The notes beneath the pieces are model-generated. The model did no database searches. It was given only the letters and a program-made list of their open reading frames with translations, and was not told the origin of the DNA. From the NCBI GenBank assembly GCA_018398765.1, contig JAHBMJ010000226.1, forward strand, positions 33,071-53,545: a stretch of DNA of 20,475 bases, read 5' to 3'. Within the stretch, counting starts at the first letter, position 1. Every line of letters begins with the position of its first letter. This stretch comes from Chromera velia. Its lineage: Eukaryota > Sar > Chromeraceae. Below are positions 1-9,638 of the stretch, piece by piece. A program made the position numbers and the translations under genes.

Positions 1-317
1 CCCCCCCCACAGCTAGAGAAGAAGACAACATTAGATCCTCTCCTTCTCTTCTTTTTCCTGGCTCTCCAACAAACTCTCAGCAGAGGAACCGACACAACGG
101 CAGAACGATGAGCGGACTTACCGAGAGACGAAACAGAGGCGGTCAGGCCGAGCCAGAGAAAAGAAAGGGTGCAAGAAAACGAAGCAAGAAAGACGGAAAG
201 AAATGCCACAACCAAGAAAGAAAACCCTCGAGAAAGAAATGAGAAAGAAAGAAAGAAAGAAAGAAAGAAACGGAACGAAAAGAATGCAAACAAAGAAGGA
301 GAACCCAACTGACTGAC
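1..317. other. Purine-rich spacer or downstream part of the kelch gene; no supported gene
   Basis: The plus strand is strongly purine-rich, with a (GAAA)n tract at about 241-270 and scattered GAAAG runs. On the minus strand this reads as pyrimidine-rich sequence, as the introns of the kelch gene do. It could be intron or 3' untranslated sequence of that gene. The open frames on the minus strand here are low-complexity Phe/Leu/Ser read-through of the repeats and look non-coding. Confidence 0.5.
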
Positions 318-400
318 CGCGCCGTCCCTGATTTCGAGACAAGTAAGGAAAAAGAGTTTCTTGCTAATCCTCTGGCTGTGAGAGGATCCTCCTTCGTCAC
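318..400 (-). CDS. Possible extra downstream exon of the kelch gene
   Basis: On the minus strand a good acceptor (ACCGCAG) ends at 401 and a GTCAGTCAG donor begins at 317. The 83-bp segment is open in the phase needed if the exon at 888 were spliced at its internal donor (GTCAGTGAG, exon end 672, phase 1) instead of running to its stop at 664. It would encode a Ser/Gly-rich loop followed by a strand-like KKLFFLTCLEIR stretch, which could start a further kelch strand. No decisive motif is present, so the alternative that the gene simply ends at 664 stands. This is inference from splice signals and phase only. Confidence 0.25.
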
Positions 401-663
401 CTGCGGTCAGTGAGTCAAAAAAAACAAGAGAGAGCAGCAGGCAGACAGACAGGAAGGAAGGGGCAGACATAAACACAAAATCAAAAAAGTCCAAAGGAGG
501 AACACCTCTGCAGAGCACGGGTGATTCCCGTCCTTCGGCGGCAGTTTTCTCCTCTCCAAGAGGGGAGGGGGGTTTCGAAAATGCCCTACGATGAACGAAT
601 GGGCAGGGGACCCCTGGCTTCACAATATGCCTTCCTCGCTAGCTTCCTCACTGACTGACTGGC

Positions 664-1012
664 TCACTGACCGAGGGCGTCTCCTCTATCCTCCCTTCCT
701 CCCCCCTCTTTGTCCTTGTCTTTCGACGAGCTCCCACTGCGCTCCTTGGAACCTCCAAACACGAGCAGCTTGTCGTGGAGGACAGCTGCGGAGTGGCCCC
801 GGACGTTCACCGTGCCTTCGTAGAGAGGTCGGGACCACTTCTTCTTGGAAAGCTCCAGAATGTAGAGGTCAGACGTCTCCAGAAATGTCTGCACGCATCC
901 ATCGACAGTGTGTGTGATGCACACCAACTTGATGAAGTGTACTCAGATGGACTTTGACTAGTCGAGACGAACATGTAGGCATGATTCTGTTGGAAAAGAT
1001 TGTGTAGTACCA

Positions 1013-1048
<36 letters not shown>

Positions 1049-4000
1049 ACGCACACAGACACAGAGAGAGGGGGGNGGGGGGGGGGGCGGGAGAGAAATA
1101 CAGAGAGAGGAGACTTCCAAATCTGTTTGCCTTCCCGACTGCTGCTTCCTCTGAGATATCTGGCTACAGGCACAGATAGAAAAAAGAAGGCTCGCTCTTT
1201 TGTGTCTGCACCCAGAACTGACTGCGGCTGGGGGGTGGAGGTAGAAAAGCAAAGCAGTCGTTGAAGAGACAACAAAAAAAGAAAGTAAGTCTCCATGACA
1301 CCCCTATGCACACCAAACGACACTGACGGAAGGGGAGTGGGACACCCTCCCCTTCCTGTCCTCTGACTGACCAGTCCTGCGAAGACGAACAGCCGGTCCC
1401 CCACAAGGGAGAGCGAGTGGAACAACCGACCCATCGGGGGTGTGTGGGAGATCTCAGGCGTGCTCCTGCAAACCAACCAACCAAGGAACAAACAACAGCA
1501 GAGAAGGGAAAAAGATAGATAGACCAGACAGAAGGAAAACGCGCACAACTATCAAGAGAACCCAACAAGTAGAAAACTCTCTTTCGAATCTTGTTTGTTC
1601 ATTGCGGTCAACCTGTCTTGTCTCAATCCACATTTGTTTAGCAAAAAATGGCTTGATCTCCGAGACCGTACATGCTATGCCAACCCACACAACCAGCCAC
1701 AGAACAAAGACTGTGTGATTCTCTCCTTGCCTCCCTCCCTTTCTCTTTCTCTCTCTTTCAGTAACCAACGAACCACTCCATGGTGTCACAGTCCAAGGCA
1801 TACAGCTTGTTGTCCCTGTTGGGCCCTCCGAACATCAAAACTTGGTTGGAGGCAGACACGAACTCGCACTTGTGCCCGTACCTGCAGCAGGCCATGCCAT
1901 TTAAGTTCACCCGCCTCTCGCTTAAGACATCGACAGAGAGAGAAAGAAAGCAAGAAAAAAAAGAAAGAAAGACCGTCAATCCGATTTGCCAGCATGCAAG
2001 AAGAGCAGGCAGTCTCCAAAATAGACCTGGCAACATAAAAGCAAAATGGAGACTCGTTGCCCGATCCGCACGTGCCTCAGTCTCTCTTGTTCACGTGTCG
2101 CATTGAATGATCGGCAGATCCATTTTAAAGGGATGGATGGACCAGATGAATAACTTTGCCGGCCGCCACAAACAAATAACTGTTCATTACAGCACGGTGC
2201 ACAACGAAACAAAACACCGTCCCTGTGTGCACACACACACATAAACAAATACCCTCTGTGCACACACACAAAAATATACAGACAGTCGAATACATACATA
2301 CAGACAGACAGACAGACACCCTTCCTGTACAAACAAAAACAAATATTTGTATACAGACCGTCGAACAACTTGAAAGAATCAAAGAAGGAGGATATGTACA
2401 AAATCGTCTCACTCACTCACTTTGCTCCCGGAAGTGTTCCCTTCTGTTCCGTCTTGCTCCAGGAAGACGAAGAGGAGTCGAGCAGGTCAAGGGGAAGCAC
2501 CCAAAGTTCATCTGAAATCTGCAAAGCGAGAGAAGACACGTAAACAGGCGGGCAAGAGAGGAGTGAAAACGAAAGAATGAGAAGGTGAAACAGGGCGGAA
2601 TCACAAAAGAAACGACATGGTGAGAGGGAGGGAGGGAGCGACAGCCAGCGAGAAAGAGAGAGAGAGAGAGACCAAGGCGGAGACGGACAGCTGCAGACGA
2701 GACGAGCCCATGCGTAGAAGAAATGACTAAAGTTCCCCTCGTTCCTTTCTTCTTCACTTCTTTCACTCACCTCAGTGTAATTTGAGTCAGTCACTCCGCC
2801 GTGCACGATCAATTTGTCCTTCGCAACTGCACAACGAACAAGAAAGAGGGACGGGCACAAACAGGCAGGGAGGCCGACAGAATAATCAAACCATCGAGAG
2901 CCAGAATATCCTTGTCTCATACAATGCGTCTAACCAGAGTTCACGACCCCTCTAAGGAGGATTGACAGAAAGGCAGAAAGAAAGAAAAGCCAAAACGCGA
3001 AGGAAGGCTCAGACAGTTGGCCAGACTACATGAAAACAGCCACAGGCTCTCCTTTTTCAGAGAAAGGCAAAGACGTTGTTCTTGCGCCACGTAAAAATGC
3101 ACGAAGGTGTATAGCCAGGCACCAATTACGAAGGAAGCGTCCAAGCATGCGACCCACCACAAGCGCTATGGAACCCCCTGGCTGTCGGTCCCTCTCCCTC
3201 CTCAATCTCGCAACGTTCCCATTGGAGCTTCGACACCTGCATGCACAACATCACATCTCATCACAGTGAGCGTGCGTTCGTCAACAAGAGGGGGGCCAGA
3301 AGGCGTGCGTGCGTCAACAACAGGGTTCAGAGGGAGGGTGGGTCAATGTTTGGACAGCAGACTGGCTGGCTGGCTGGCTGAGCCCTGCAGGCCATGCTAA
3401 CAAAATTCGACCTTGTCACTCACATCCACACACACACGTGGGCTGAGACGATGAAGACCCAAAGAGAGAGCAGACAGACGTGGAGCGTTCAGACAAAGGG
3501 AAAGAAGGATTGATTCAAAGAGAGAGAAAGAAAGAGCATGTCATATCTGTCTGTCTCAAGCAAGCAAGCTGACGTGAAGAACGTAGACCTCAGCAGAGGG
3601 CGCTCCCTGATGGGCCCACGGTTTCGCCCTCGAGCCCATCACGGGGGGGGCTGGGAAGGACGCGGAGAGCTGGTCGTCCAATGCGATGTCCCCAGAGGAG
3701 TCGCTGGCCATTCCGCCGAACAGGACCAACTTGTCGTCCCTCCACACATTCAGAGAATGGCCAAAACGGGCGGAGGGTTTAGAGAACCCCCCCGTCGTCT
3801 GCTCCTTCCAGGAAGTCGTCTCTGCGGAAGAAGAAGGAAAGGCACGGAGAAGAGAACGCGAAGGAGAGAAAAAGGAGTGGATTGGGGCTGGAGGGAGAGG
3901 CGGGGGGAGGGTGCGCACAAGGAATGGATGGAAGTGGCACTGCAGCATCCATCGGGTTGATCCATCCGTATTCTTTCTGGTGTATTTATTGTTCATGCAT

Positions 4001-4837
4001 GTTCGTGCTGCTGCTGCGTCTTTTCTTTTCGTCCCTAGCTGTTTCCCTTTCTGCCTGTCGATCATGTCCTCATTTTGTGAGTGATGCAGGGAACAGCCAA
4101 GGCAGGCAGCTGCCCCGCTTCTCTCTTCATCGTCGCCATGCTCAAAGTGTGATGTAACCAGTTGCAGGGAAGTCGAGGCAGCCAGCACGCTGCAAAATGC
4201 GAATGGCATTTGAAAGCTTGTGTTATATGTGTGGATATGTAGTTGTTCTCTGCCTGACTGACCGATCTGCAGCATGTTCAGATCTGCATATGCCTGGCGC
4301 TCGTCGGCACCCCCGTGGAGGTACAGTCGAGTTCCGACGGTGGCAATCTGCGTGCACACCACACACACACGTCAGGGAGGTTACACAACGCACGCCAGAA
4401 GATTCCTAATTGCAGAGTTTGGCGCGCATCCGAAATCGAAGACTCACACAAATGAGACATGAGAATGAGTGAATGCCAGAGAGAGACACGCACCCATGTA
4501 GCATGGCATTTAGGACGGGGAGGGTGATAGTGACATGAGCCTGGACGTTGTGGAGTAGAGGGACTTCCGCATCTTCGCCGAAGCTGATCTTGGGGTGTTA
4601 GTGAAGGGGGACGGGCGGCTTTCAAAAGAGGCGTTGAAAGAAAGCACCCGAAGCACAGTCACCAGGCACAAAGTCGGAGCCTACCCAGGACCCTGCACAG
4701 GCCTTCCAGGACACTATGATGAAAAACCGGGGGGCCCTTCCTCCTCACCTGGGCTGCAACTCTTCCCGCCGGGGCGTCTCCGTGCTGTTTGAGGTCGCAC
4801 ACGGAGAGGACCAGATTACGGACTCCCTGTTTGTCGG
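664..4837 (-). CDS. Kelch-repeat beta-propeller protein, multi-exon, 5' end unresolved
   Basis: Exons in coding order: 4837-4749, 4588-4490, 4347-4263, 3821-3574, 3236-3158, 2826-2771, 2518-2421, 1881-1770, 1465-1372, 888-664 (TGA at 666-664). All have GT donors and AG acceptors and join in phase except 1770/1465, where exon 8 ends in phase 0 or 1 but exon 9 needs phase 2. About six kelch blades can be read. The strands carrying the glycines are TRLYLHGGADE, DDKLVLFGG, KDKLIVHGG, SNQVLMFGG, GDRLFVFAG and HDKLLVFGG; most are preceded by a P-x-(A)R-x-G/F-H turn and followed by strands such as AEVYVLHVSKLQW, ELWVLPLD, KLYALDCDTMEW and DLYILELSKKKW. This is the family pattern of a kelch propeller, a protein-binding scaffold found as a substrate adaptor or cytoskeletal partner. 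No BTB, F-box or catalytic domain is visible. The first two exons encode a non-kelch segment (LVLSVCDLK, then HVTITLPVLNAML) that I do not recognise; the first begins in phase 1, so at least one further 5' exon is missing. Kelch identity is secure; partners and cell location are unknown. Confidence 0.8.
1012..1090. repeat. (CA)n microsatellite followed by a G-run with an ambiguous base
   Basis: An alternating CA/CG tract at about 1012-1062 runs through a short GA block into a G-run with one undetermined base at 1076. It lies in the intron between the kelch exons at 1465-1372 and 888-664. The N suggests the G homopolymer was not resolved by sequencing. Confidence 0.9.
2630..2672. repeat. (GGGA)/(GA)n simple repeat in a kelch intron
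   Basis: GAGAGGGAGGGAGGGA followed by a short gap and a GA dinucleotide run. It lies between the kelch exons at 2826-2771 and 2518-2421. On the coding strand it is a CT-rich tract. Confidence 0.7.
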
Positions 4838-5516
4838 CTGCACACACGACACGACACGACACGACGCGGTCACGGAAATTCGCTGGAGGTGGCTACAGAT
4901 GATCAGGGGGGATCTCGGGGCGGGCGACGGAAGGAAAAGAAGAAACGGCAAATGCCTCCGCAGAAGAAGCAACGGAGAGTAAAACGACAGAGAGGAATAC
5001 ATAAAGCTAGAGATATATCAAGAGGAAACGCCCCATCTTTTGTCTTCCATGCACCAGAAACTTTCATTTATCTACCAACCGTCTTCTGCCATGGCTGCGT
5101 CCAGAGAAGAAAGGAGGGTGAAAGATCTTGAACGTCAACTCGAAAAAGGAACCGGAGAGTTTGCACCAGTGCGAGGAACGGAAGAGAAAACCTTTTCACG
5201 CTGCTCACAAATGCGTTAGATGACTGCCGCTTACTGGAATGTACTTATCCTTCAAGATGCTGGCAAAGAGGGAACAGCTGCAGACAGACAGTGCCTGCCG
5301 CAAAGAAAAGAGAGGCAAGCAAATTTTCCCGTGGCCCCTGCAGCCTGTTTCTCCTCTCAAGCCAAACTCACGCAAGTTTCTTGCCGCACCCACACAGGCA
5401 GTCACAATTTAACAACAGGATGAGAGAGGGAGATTTCTACCAAGGACAATCACCGTCAAACAGTCGAGATCGAGAATCCACCTCCACTTTTATGGACGAG
5501 GATCTTTGACGAGGAG
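4838..5516. other. Divergent intergenic region upstream of the kelch and fibrillin genes
   Basis: This lies between the left-most confident exon of the plus-strand fibrillin gene and the 5'-most recognised kelch exon. It should hold the kelch promoter and probably one or more missing kelch 5' exons, since the exon at 4837 starts in phase 1. A short ACGAC repeat lies at about 4846-4865. No promoter motif could be assigned. The base trend shifts around here from purine-rich to mixed on the plus strand, consistent with a change of transcription direction. Confidence 0.4.
5091..5219 (+). CDS. Possible short ORF or first exon, 42 residues
   Basis: An ATG in a strong eukaryotic start context (GCCATGG) opens a 42-codon frame ending TAG at 5217-5219. 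The product begins MAASREERRVKDLERQLEKG, which looks like a charged amphipathic helix. It resembles no family I know. It could be an upstream ORF in a long fibrillin leader, the first exon of an unrecognised gene, or chance. There is no phase or motif support. Confidence 0.2.
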   Translation: MAASREERRVKDLERQLEKGTGEFAPVRGTEEKTFSRCSQMR

Positions 5517-5585
5517 ACGGCGCGCACCGGCGCCGCGGCGGGCGGCCCGCCTGCCGGCATCTGCCGGCCGGCCGGCCGGGCTCGG
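5517..5585. promoter_or_regulatory. GC-rich, CpG-dense block upstream of the fibrillin gene
   Basis: About 70 bp made almost wholly of G and C, including GGCGCGCACCGGCGCCGCGG and a run of alternating CCGG units near 5566-5580 that can pair with themselves. It sits about 300 bp upstream of the fibrillin ATG and stands out from its pyrimidine- and purine-rich surroundings. The position suggests a promoter or 5' untranslated element. That role is inference; I see no TATA or initiator motif. Confidence 0.35.
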
Positions 5586-5891
5586 GAAAAAGTGTCGATC
5601 TGCGAAAGTTGCTTTCCGGGACCGCGTAGCAGTGTCTCTCCAATCAGTGCGAAGAGTGGTATTGTCACTGAGATTGAATGCTGCGTGAGGGCAGCAGGCA
5701 GCACGCACGAATACGGCATTCCAGTCCTTTTTGAATTGCATGCTTCCTTTCGCTCTGGGAGTGCTTGAGAACAGCAGGTGCCTGCAGGAGTGTGATCGAA
5801 ATTGTTGCGAGACGGGATCTTCGTTGAAGCCTTTGTGGGCTTGTGAGAGCTTCGGCGACGCGGGTCAGGGCAGTGGGCGTGGGGTGAGAAG

Positions 5892-6941
5892 ATGTTCTTG
5901 ACCGCTTCCCTTTTATCTCTTTCGACTGCGACTCTATGTGTCGCCTTCTGCCCAGGAGGCCAGTGTGGGTTCGCCCTTTCACGCCCTCACTCATCCTTCC
6001 TGGCCTCCGTGTCTCCGCCTTCATACAGACGAAGAAGCAGGGGGGCTTTTGCCCTTTCGGCAGAAGATCGCTCAGGGGCTGCAGAGCTTTTGCAGACAGA
6101 AGAAGATGTGTCTGTTAAAGAGCCGGCAGGCAGCAGAAAGACTCGCGAGGGAGACGGCCCCTCTCAGACGGAGACGGGGGAGACGGGAAGGGAGAAAGCT
6201 GGACTGCTGGAGACAAGCACTGAAGAGTCAAGAGTAACGCAAAAGAGAAGTGCAGGCAAGCAGAGGGCAACTGACGACGCCCTGCTGGATGCATTCCAGG
6301 GCATCGAGGTGAAGCCGCCGGAGGAGGAGGAGAGAGTAGTTGTTGGTGCAGAGGGGGAGTGGGCTTCTATGTATGAAGAAGAAGCTCGCGAGTTGTTGGC
6401 TTCTTCATTGTCTTTTGATGGAAAGGGGCAGCAAGCGAAAAGTAGCGGATTTGAGGCTGAGGATTACTGGGGAGATCTGGATGAAGAGACCGACGCCGAG
6501 TCCGTCACTGACAGATGGACACGTCTACTGACCAAACGGGTGATTGCGAAAAGGAAGGGTAAACGAATAGATGAGAGGGACACTTACTGGTCAGGAGTTT
6601 TTGCAACATTGTTACAGAAGGCAGAGCAGGAGAGCTTCGTCCCTGCTGTCACGGGAGGACAGGGGGAGGGGGAGGGAGGGGTTCGGGGCGTCTCGTTTTT
6701 TCAGTTTTTGGAACTCCCGCCGGTGCAGTCGTTGATCGAGTCGAAACGTCAGTCAGTCAGTCAGTCAGTCAGTCAGTTAGTCAGTCCACTCAGTCAGTCA
6801 GTCAGTCAGTCAGTCAGTCAGTCAGTCAGTCAGTCAGTCAGTCAGTCAGTCAGTCAGTCCAGTCTGTCAGTCTGTCAGTCTGTCAGTCTGTCAGTCTGTC
6901 AGTCTGTGAGTCTGTCAGTCTGTCAGTCTGTCAGTCTGTCA

Positions 6942-6977
<36 letters not shown>

Positions 6978-8230
6978 GACTGTCAGTCAGTCAGTCAGTC
7001 GGTCAGTCAGTCAGTCAGGGAGTCAGTGAGCCAGTCGGTCAGTCAATCTTGGAGGCAGACAGACAGACAGGCACGCAGACCGTCCCTTTCTGCGTTTGTG
7101 CGTTCGTCTGTCCGTTCATCTAGATTTCAGGAAGAGACAAAGAAAGCAGCGATGCTCGAGAGACGAAGAGGGAGGGAGCCAGCCTTGATTCAGACTTCCT
7201 TCTTTCTCTCCAGTGTGGATGGAGAGCCGTTGAGTTTGTTGGTGTGATTCTCGATTCTCTCTGTCGCTTGAGAAACTGTCATGCCTGCCTATGCCGAACA
7301 AGGAGGGCCCCAGGCAGAAAGGAATGAATGCACCAGGCAGAGAAGCCAAGAGGAGCCTCGATCCTCTCTCTTGTAGCTGTCTGTCACCACGAGTATCAAG
7401 ATTATTTCTTCCTGTCTTTGAAGCACCTCTTCTTTTACCAAAAGATCAGACATGACGTGTGTTTGTCTCTTCGTCCGTCCCTTCCTGCAGTCACGGATGA
7501 GGTGGAGCTCTGGAGTTTGTGGGAGCGGGCGGTTGTGTCGGAAGAGGATCTGCTGGCGTTTTCTGTTGACAGGGGTGTGGGGGGTGGACAGAGACCGGAG
7601 AAAGCTGAGGAGGAGGCAGACAGCGACGATGACTACGAGTGGGTGGAAGTTGACGAAGATGATGAGGACGAAGAGGCAGAGAAGGAGAGGGAAGAGGAGG
7701 AAACCGAGGAGGAAGAGGATATCGATGACTATGTGCCGCCTCCGTGCATCAGTACTCTGCCTCAATTCGTATCTGTTGGGTTCTTGTTTGATGACTTGGC
7801 CAGGGCACTAGGGAGTGCTTCAGATTTGGTGGCCGAAACAGAGGAGGGAAAGAAGAGAGGAGGGGGAAAGGATGAAGAGTCTACAGGCGGACTGATCAAA
7901 GTGTTGGTCGAAAGACTTGAGCAGAGCAAGAGGGAGGAAGAAGAGTCCCGTTACATTCGGTGGATTCCGTTCCTGGGTGGGAAAAGAAGGGCAGGGCTGA
8001 CTTCTGAGAAGGCGAAAGTGAGCGCGATGTTCGACGCAAGCATCAAGAGGATCCAGGCGGACAGAACCAAGGAAGGAGGAGGTACGTACAGAGAGAGAGA
8101 AAGAGAGAGAGGGGAGGGAAGTCAGAGAGAAGGGTGGGATTCCAACAAAGTCCATTTAGGGTTGTCTCTGTTGCTGTTGCTGTTGTTTCCGTGGTCGAGT
8201 CGGACTGATGCAATTTTTCTTTTCGTTGTG

Positions 8231-8261
<31 letters not shown>

Positions 8262-9606
8262 CATATGCCTGCAGGAGAGGCTGGGGTGGCGATGCTGCTG
8301 GCTGCAGAGTTGACAGAAAAAAAGATGAAGGCTGAGCAGGCAAACCAGAGAATCAGCAAGGAGATGATTCTCAAAGGTTCGTTGAATCAATCGTTGAGGT
8401 GTTCTTGTAGTCTTTCGTTCGTCTGTCACTGCTTTGTTGATTTGTCTTCGTTGATATTTGATGTCTCTCTCACTTGGACTCCCTTTGCGGGCGTCGGAAG
8501 GAAGAAAGGATGTTGCCTCTGCATGTCTTTAAGTTGCCTCTTGTCTGATTGTGTCTCTCTCTGCGTTCTGCTGTCTCTTTTCCATTTCGTAGCAATTCCT
8601 TGTACCTACTTTCTTTTTTAGACACTGATAAATCTTCACTCCTGTTTGTGAACCTTGGTTTGTTGTTTTTGATGATGCAGACATCCCACCGAAGACAGCA
8701 TTGAACTCAATGCTGAAACAGGTGTCCGACTCCGGTCTGGTCTGCCCTCCGTCGGCAGAAGAAGTTCTGAACGGCCTCTGCAAGGACCTCGTGAGGCAAC
8801 CAGACAACCTCATTTATAGAGTCAGTCAGTCAGTGAGTCAGACTGACATGGACAGACACAGCACGAATGGGACTGTTTGCGTCTTTCGGGCTGAAGAACT
8901 CAATAAATTGCGTCGTTTGGTGTTTGGTTGAGTCCGGTTCCTAATTGTACGCATACGCTTTCGATCAGTTGGAGACTTTCAAACAGACTTCTTGTTTCTG
9001 TGGGTCGTCTGGAATCCTTCATACGAAAGGGAGTTGGTGGGTTTTTCTTTCGGCTTTTGTGGTCTCTTCTCTTCTCGTTTCTTCTCTTCTCTTCTGAGCA
9101 CTGCGACACTCTTTTTGAACTGGTTGGGCGGATCTCTTTCTCTCCATTCTGCTCGTTGAACCCCATTTTGTTCCCCTCTCGCCGGCGTTGTGTCAATCTG
9201 GATCCATCTCCTCTTTTCTTTTGGAGGCCCCCCCTGTTATTTTTCTTCTCTTGCCATCTCTTTTCTTTTGGAGGCCCCCCCTGTTATTTTTCTTTTGGAG
9301 GCCCCCCCTGTTATTTTTCTTTTGGAGGCCCCCCCTGTTATTTTTCTTCTCCTCTTTTCTTTTGGAGGCCCCCCCTCTTATTTTTCTTCTCTTGCCAATC
9401 TTTCCAGTGCATGCATGGCAGTGGAAGGTTTTTTTTTTGTTGTGTCATTCTTCAACTCAAGACTGTACTCTCCCTTTGTGAGTGTTCCCTTACGACCTTT
9501 GCAGGGAAAATCGAAAATGGTCGAGGCTCTTGCGGGCAACTGGACGATGGTTTTCACGTCTTCCGAGAATGCGCGGTTCCATAAAGCGGTCACAGGTCTG
9601 CCTGCC

Positions 9607-9638
<32 letters not shown>

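Noticed and set aside
958-1568. Long minus-strand ORFs taken as whole genes
   Set aside because: Only 1465-1372 carries kelch sequence; the rest reads through the (CA)n and G-run region including the undetermined base.
2125-2416. Minus-strand segment reading CNEQLFVCGG or NSYLFVAAGK, resembling a kelch strand
   Set aside because: The kelch exons at 2518-2421 and 1881-1770 join in exact phase and give a complete blade (LPGAKYGHKCEF), so this segment is intronic.
5506-5741. Arg/Ala/Pro-rich ORFs on both strands
   Set aside because: They are shadows of the GC-rich block, which lacks stop codons because of its composition.
9213-9395. CRISPR-like look of regularly repeated units
   Set aside because: Spacings are unequal, there are no unique spacers, and the locus is inside a eukaryotic intron.
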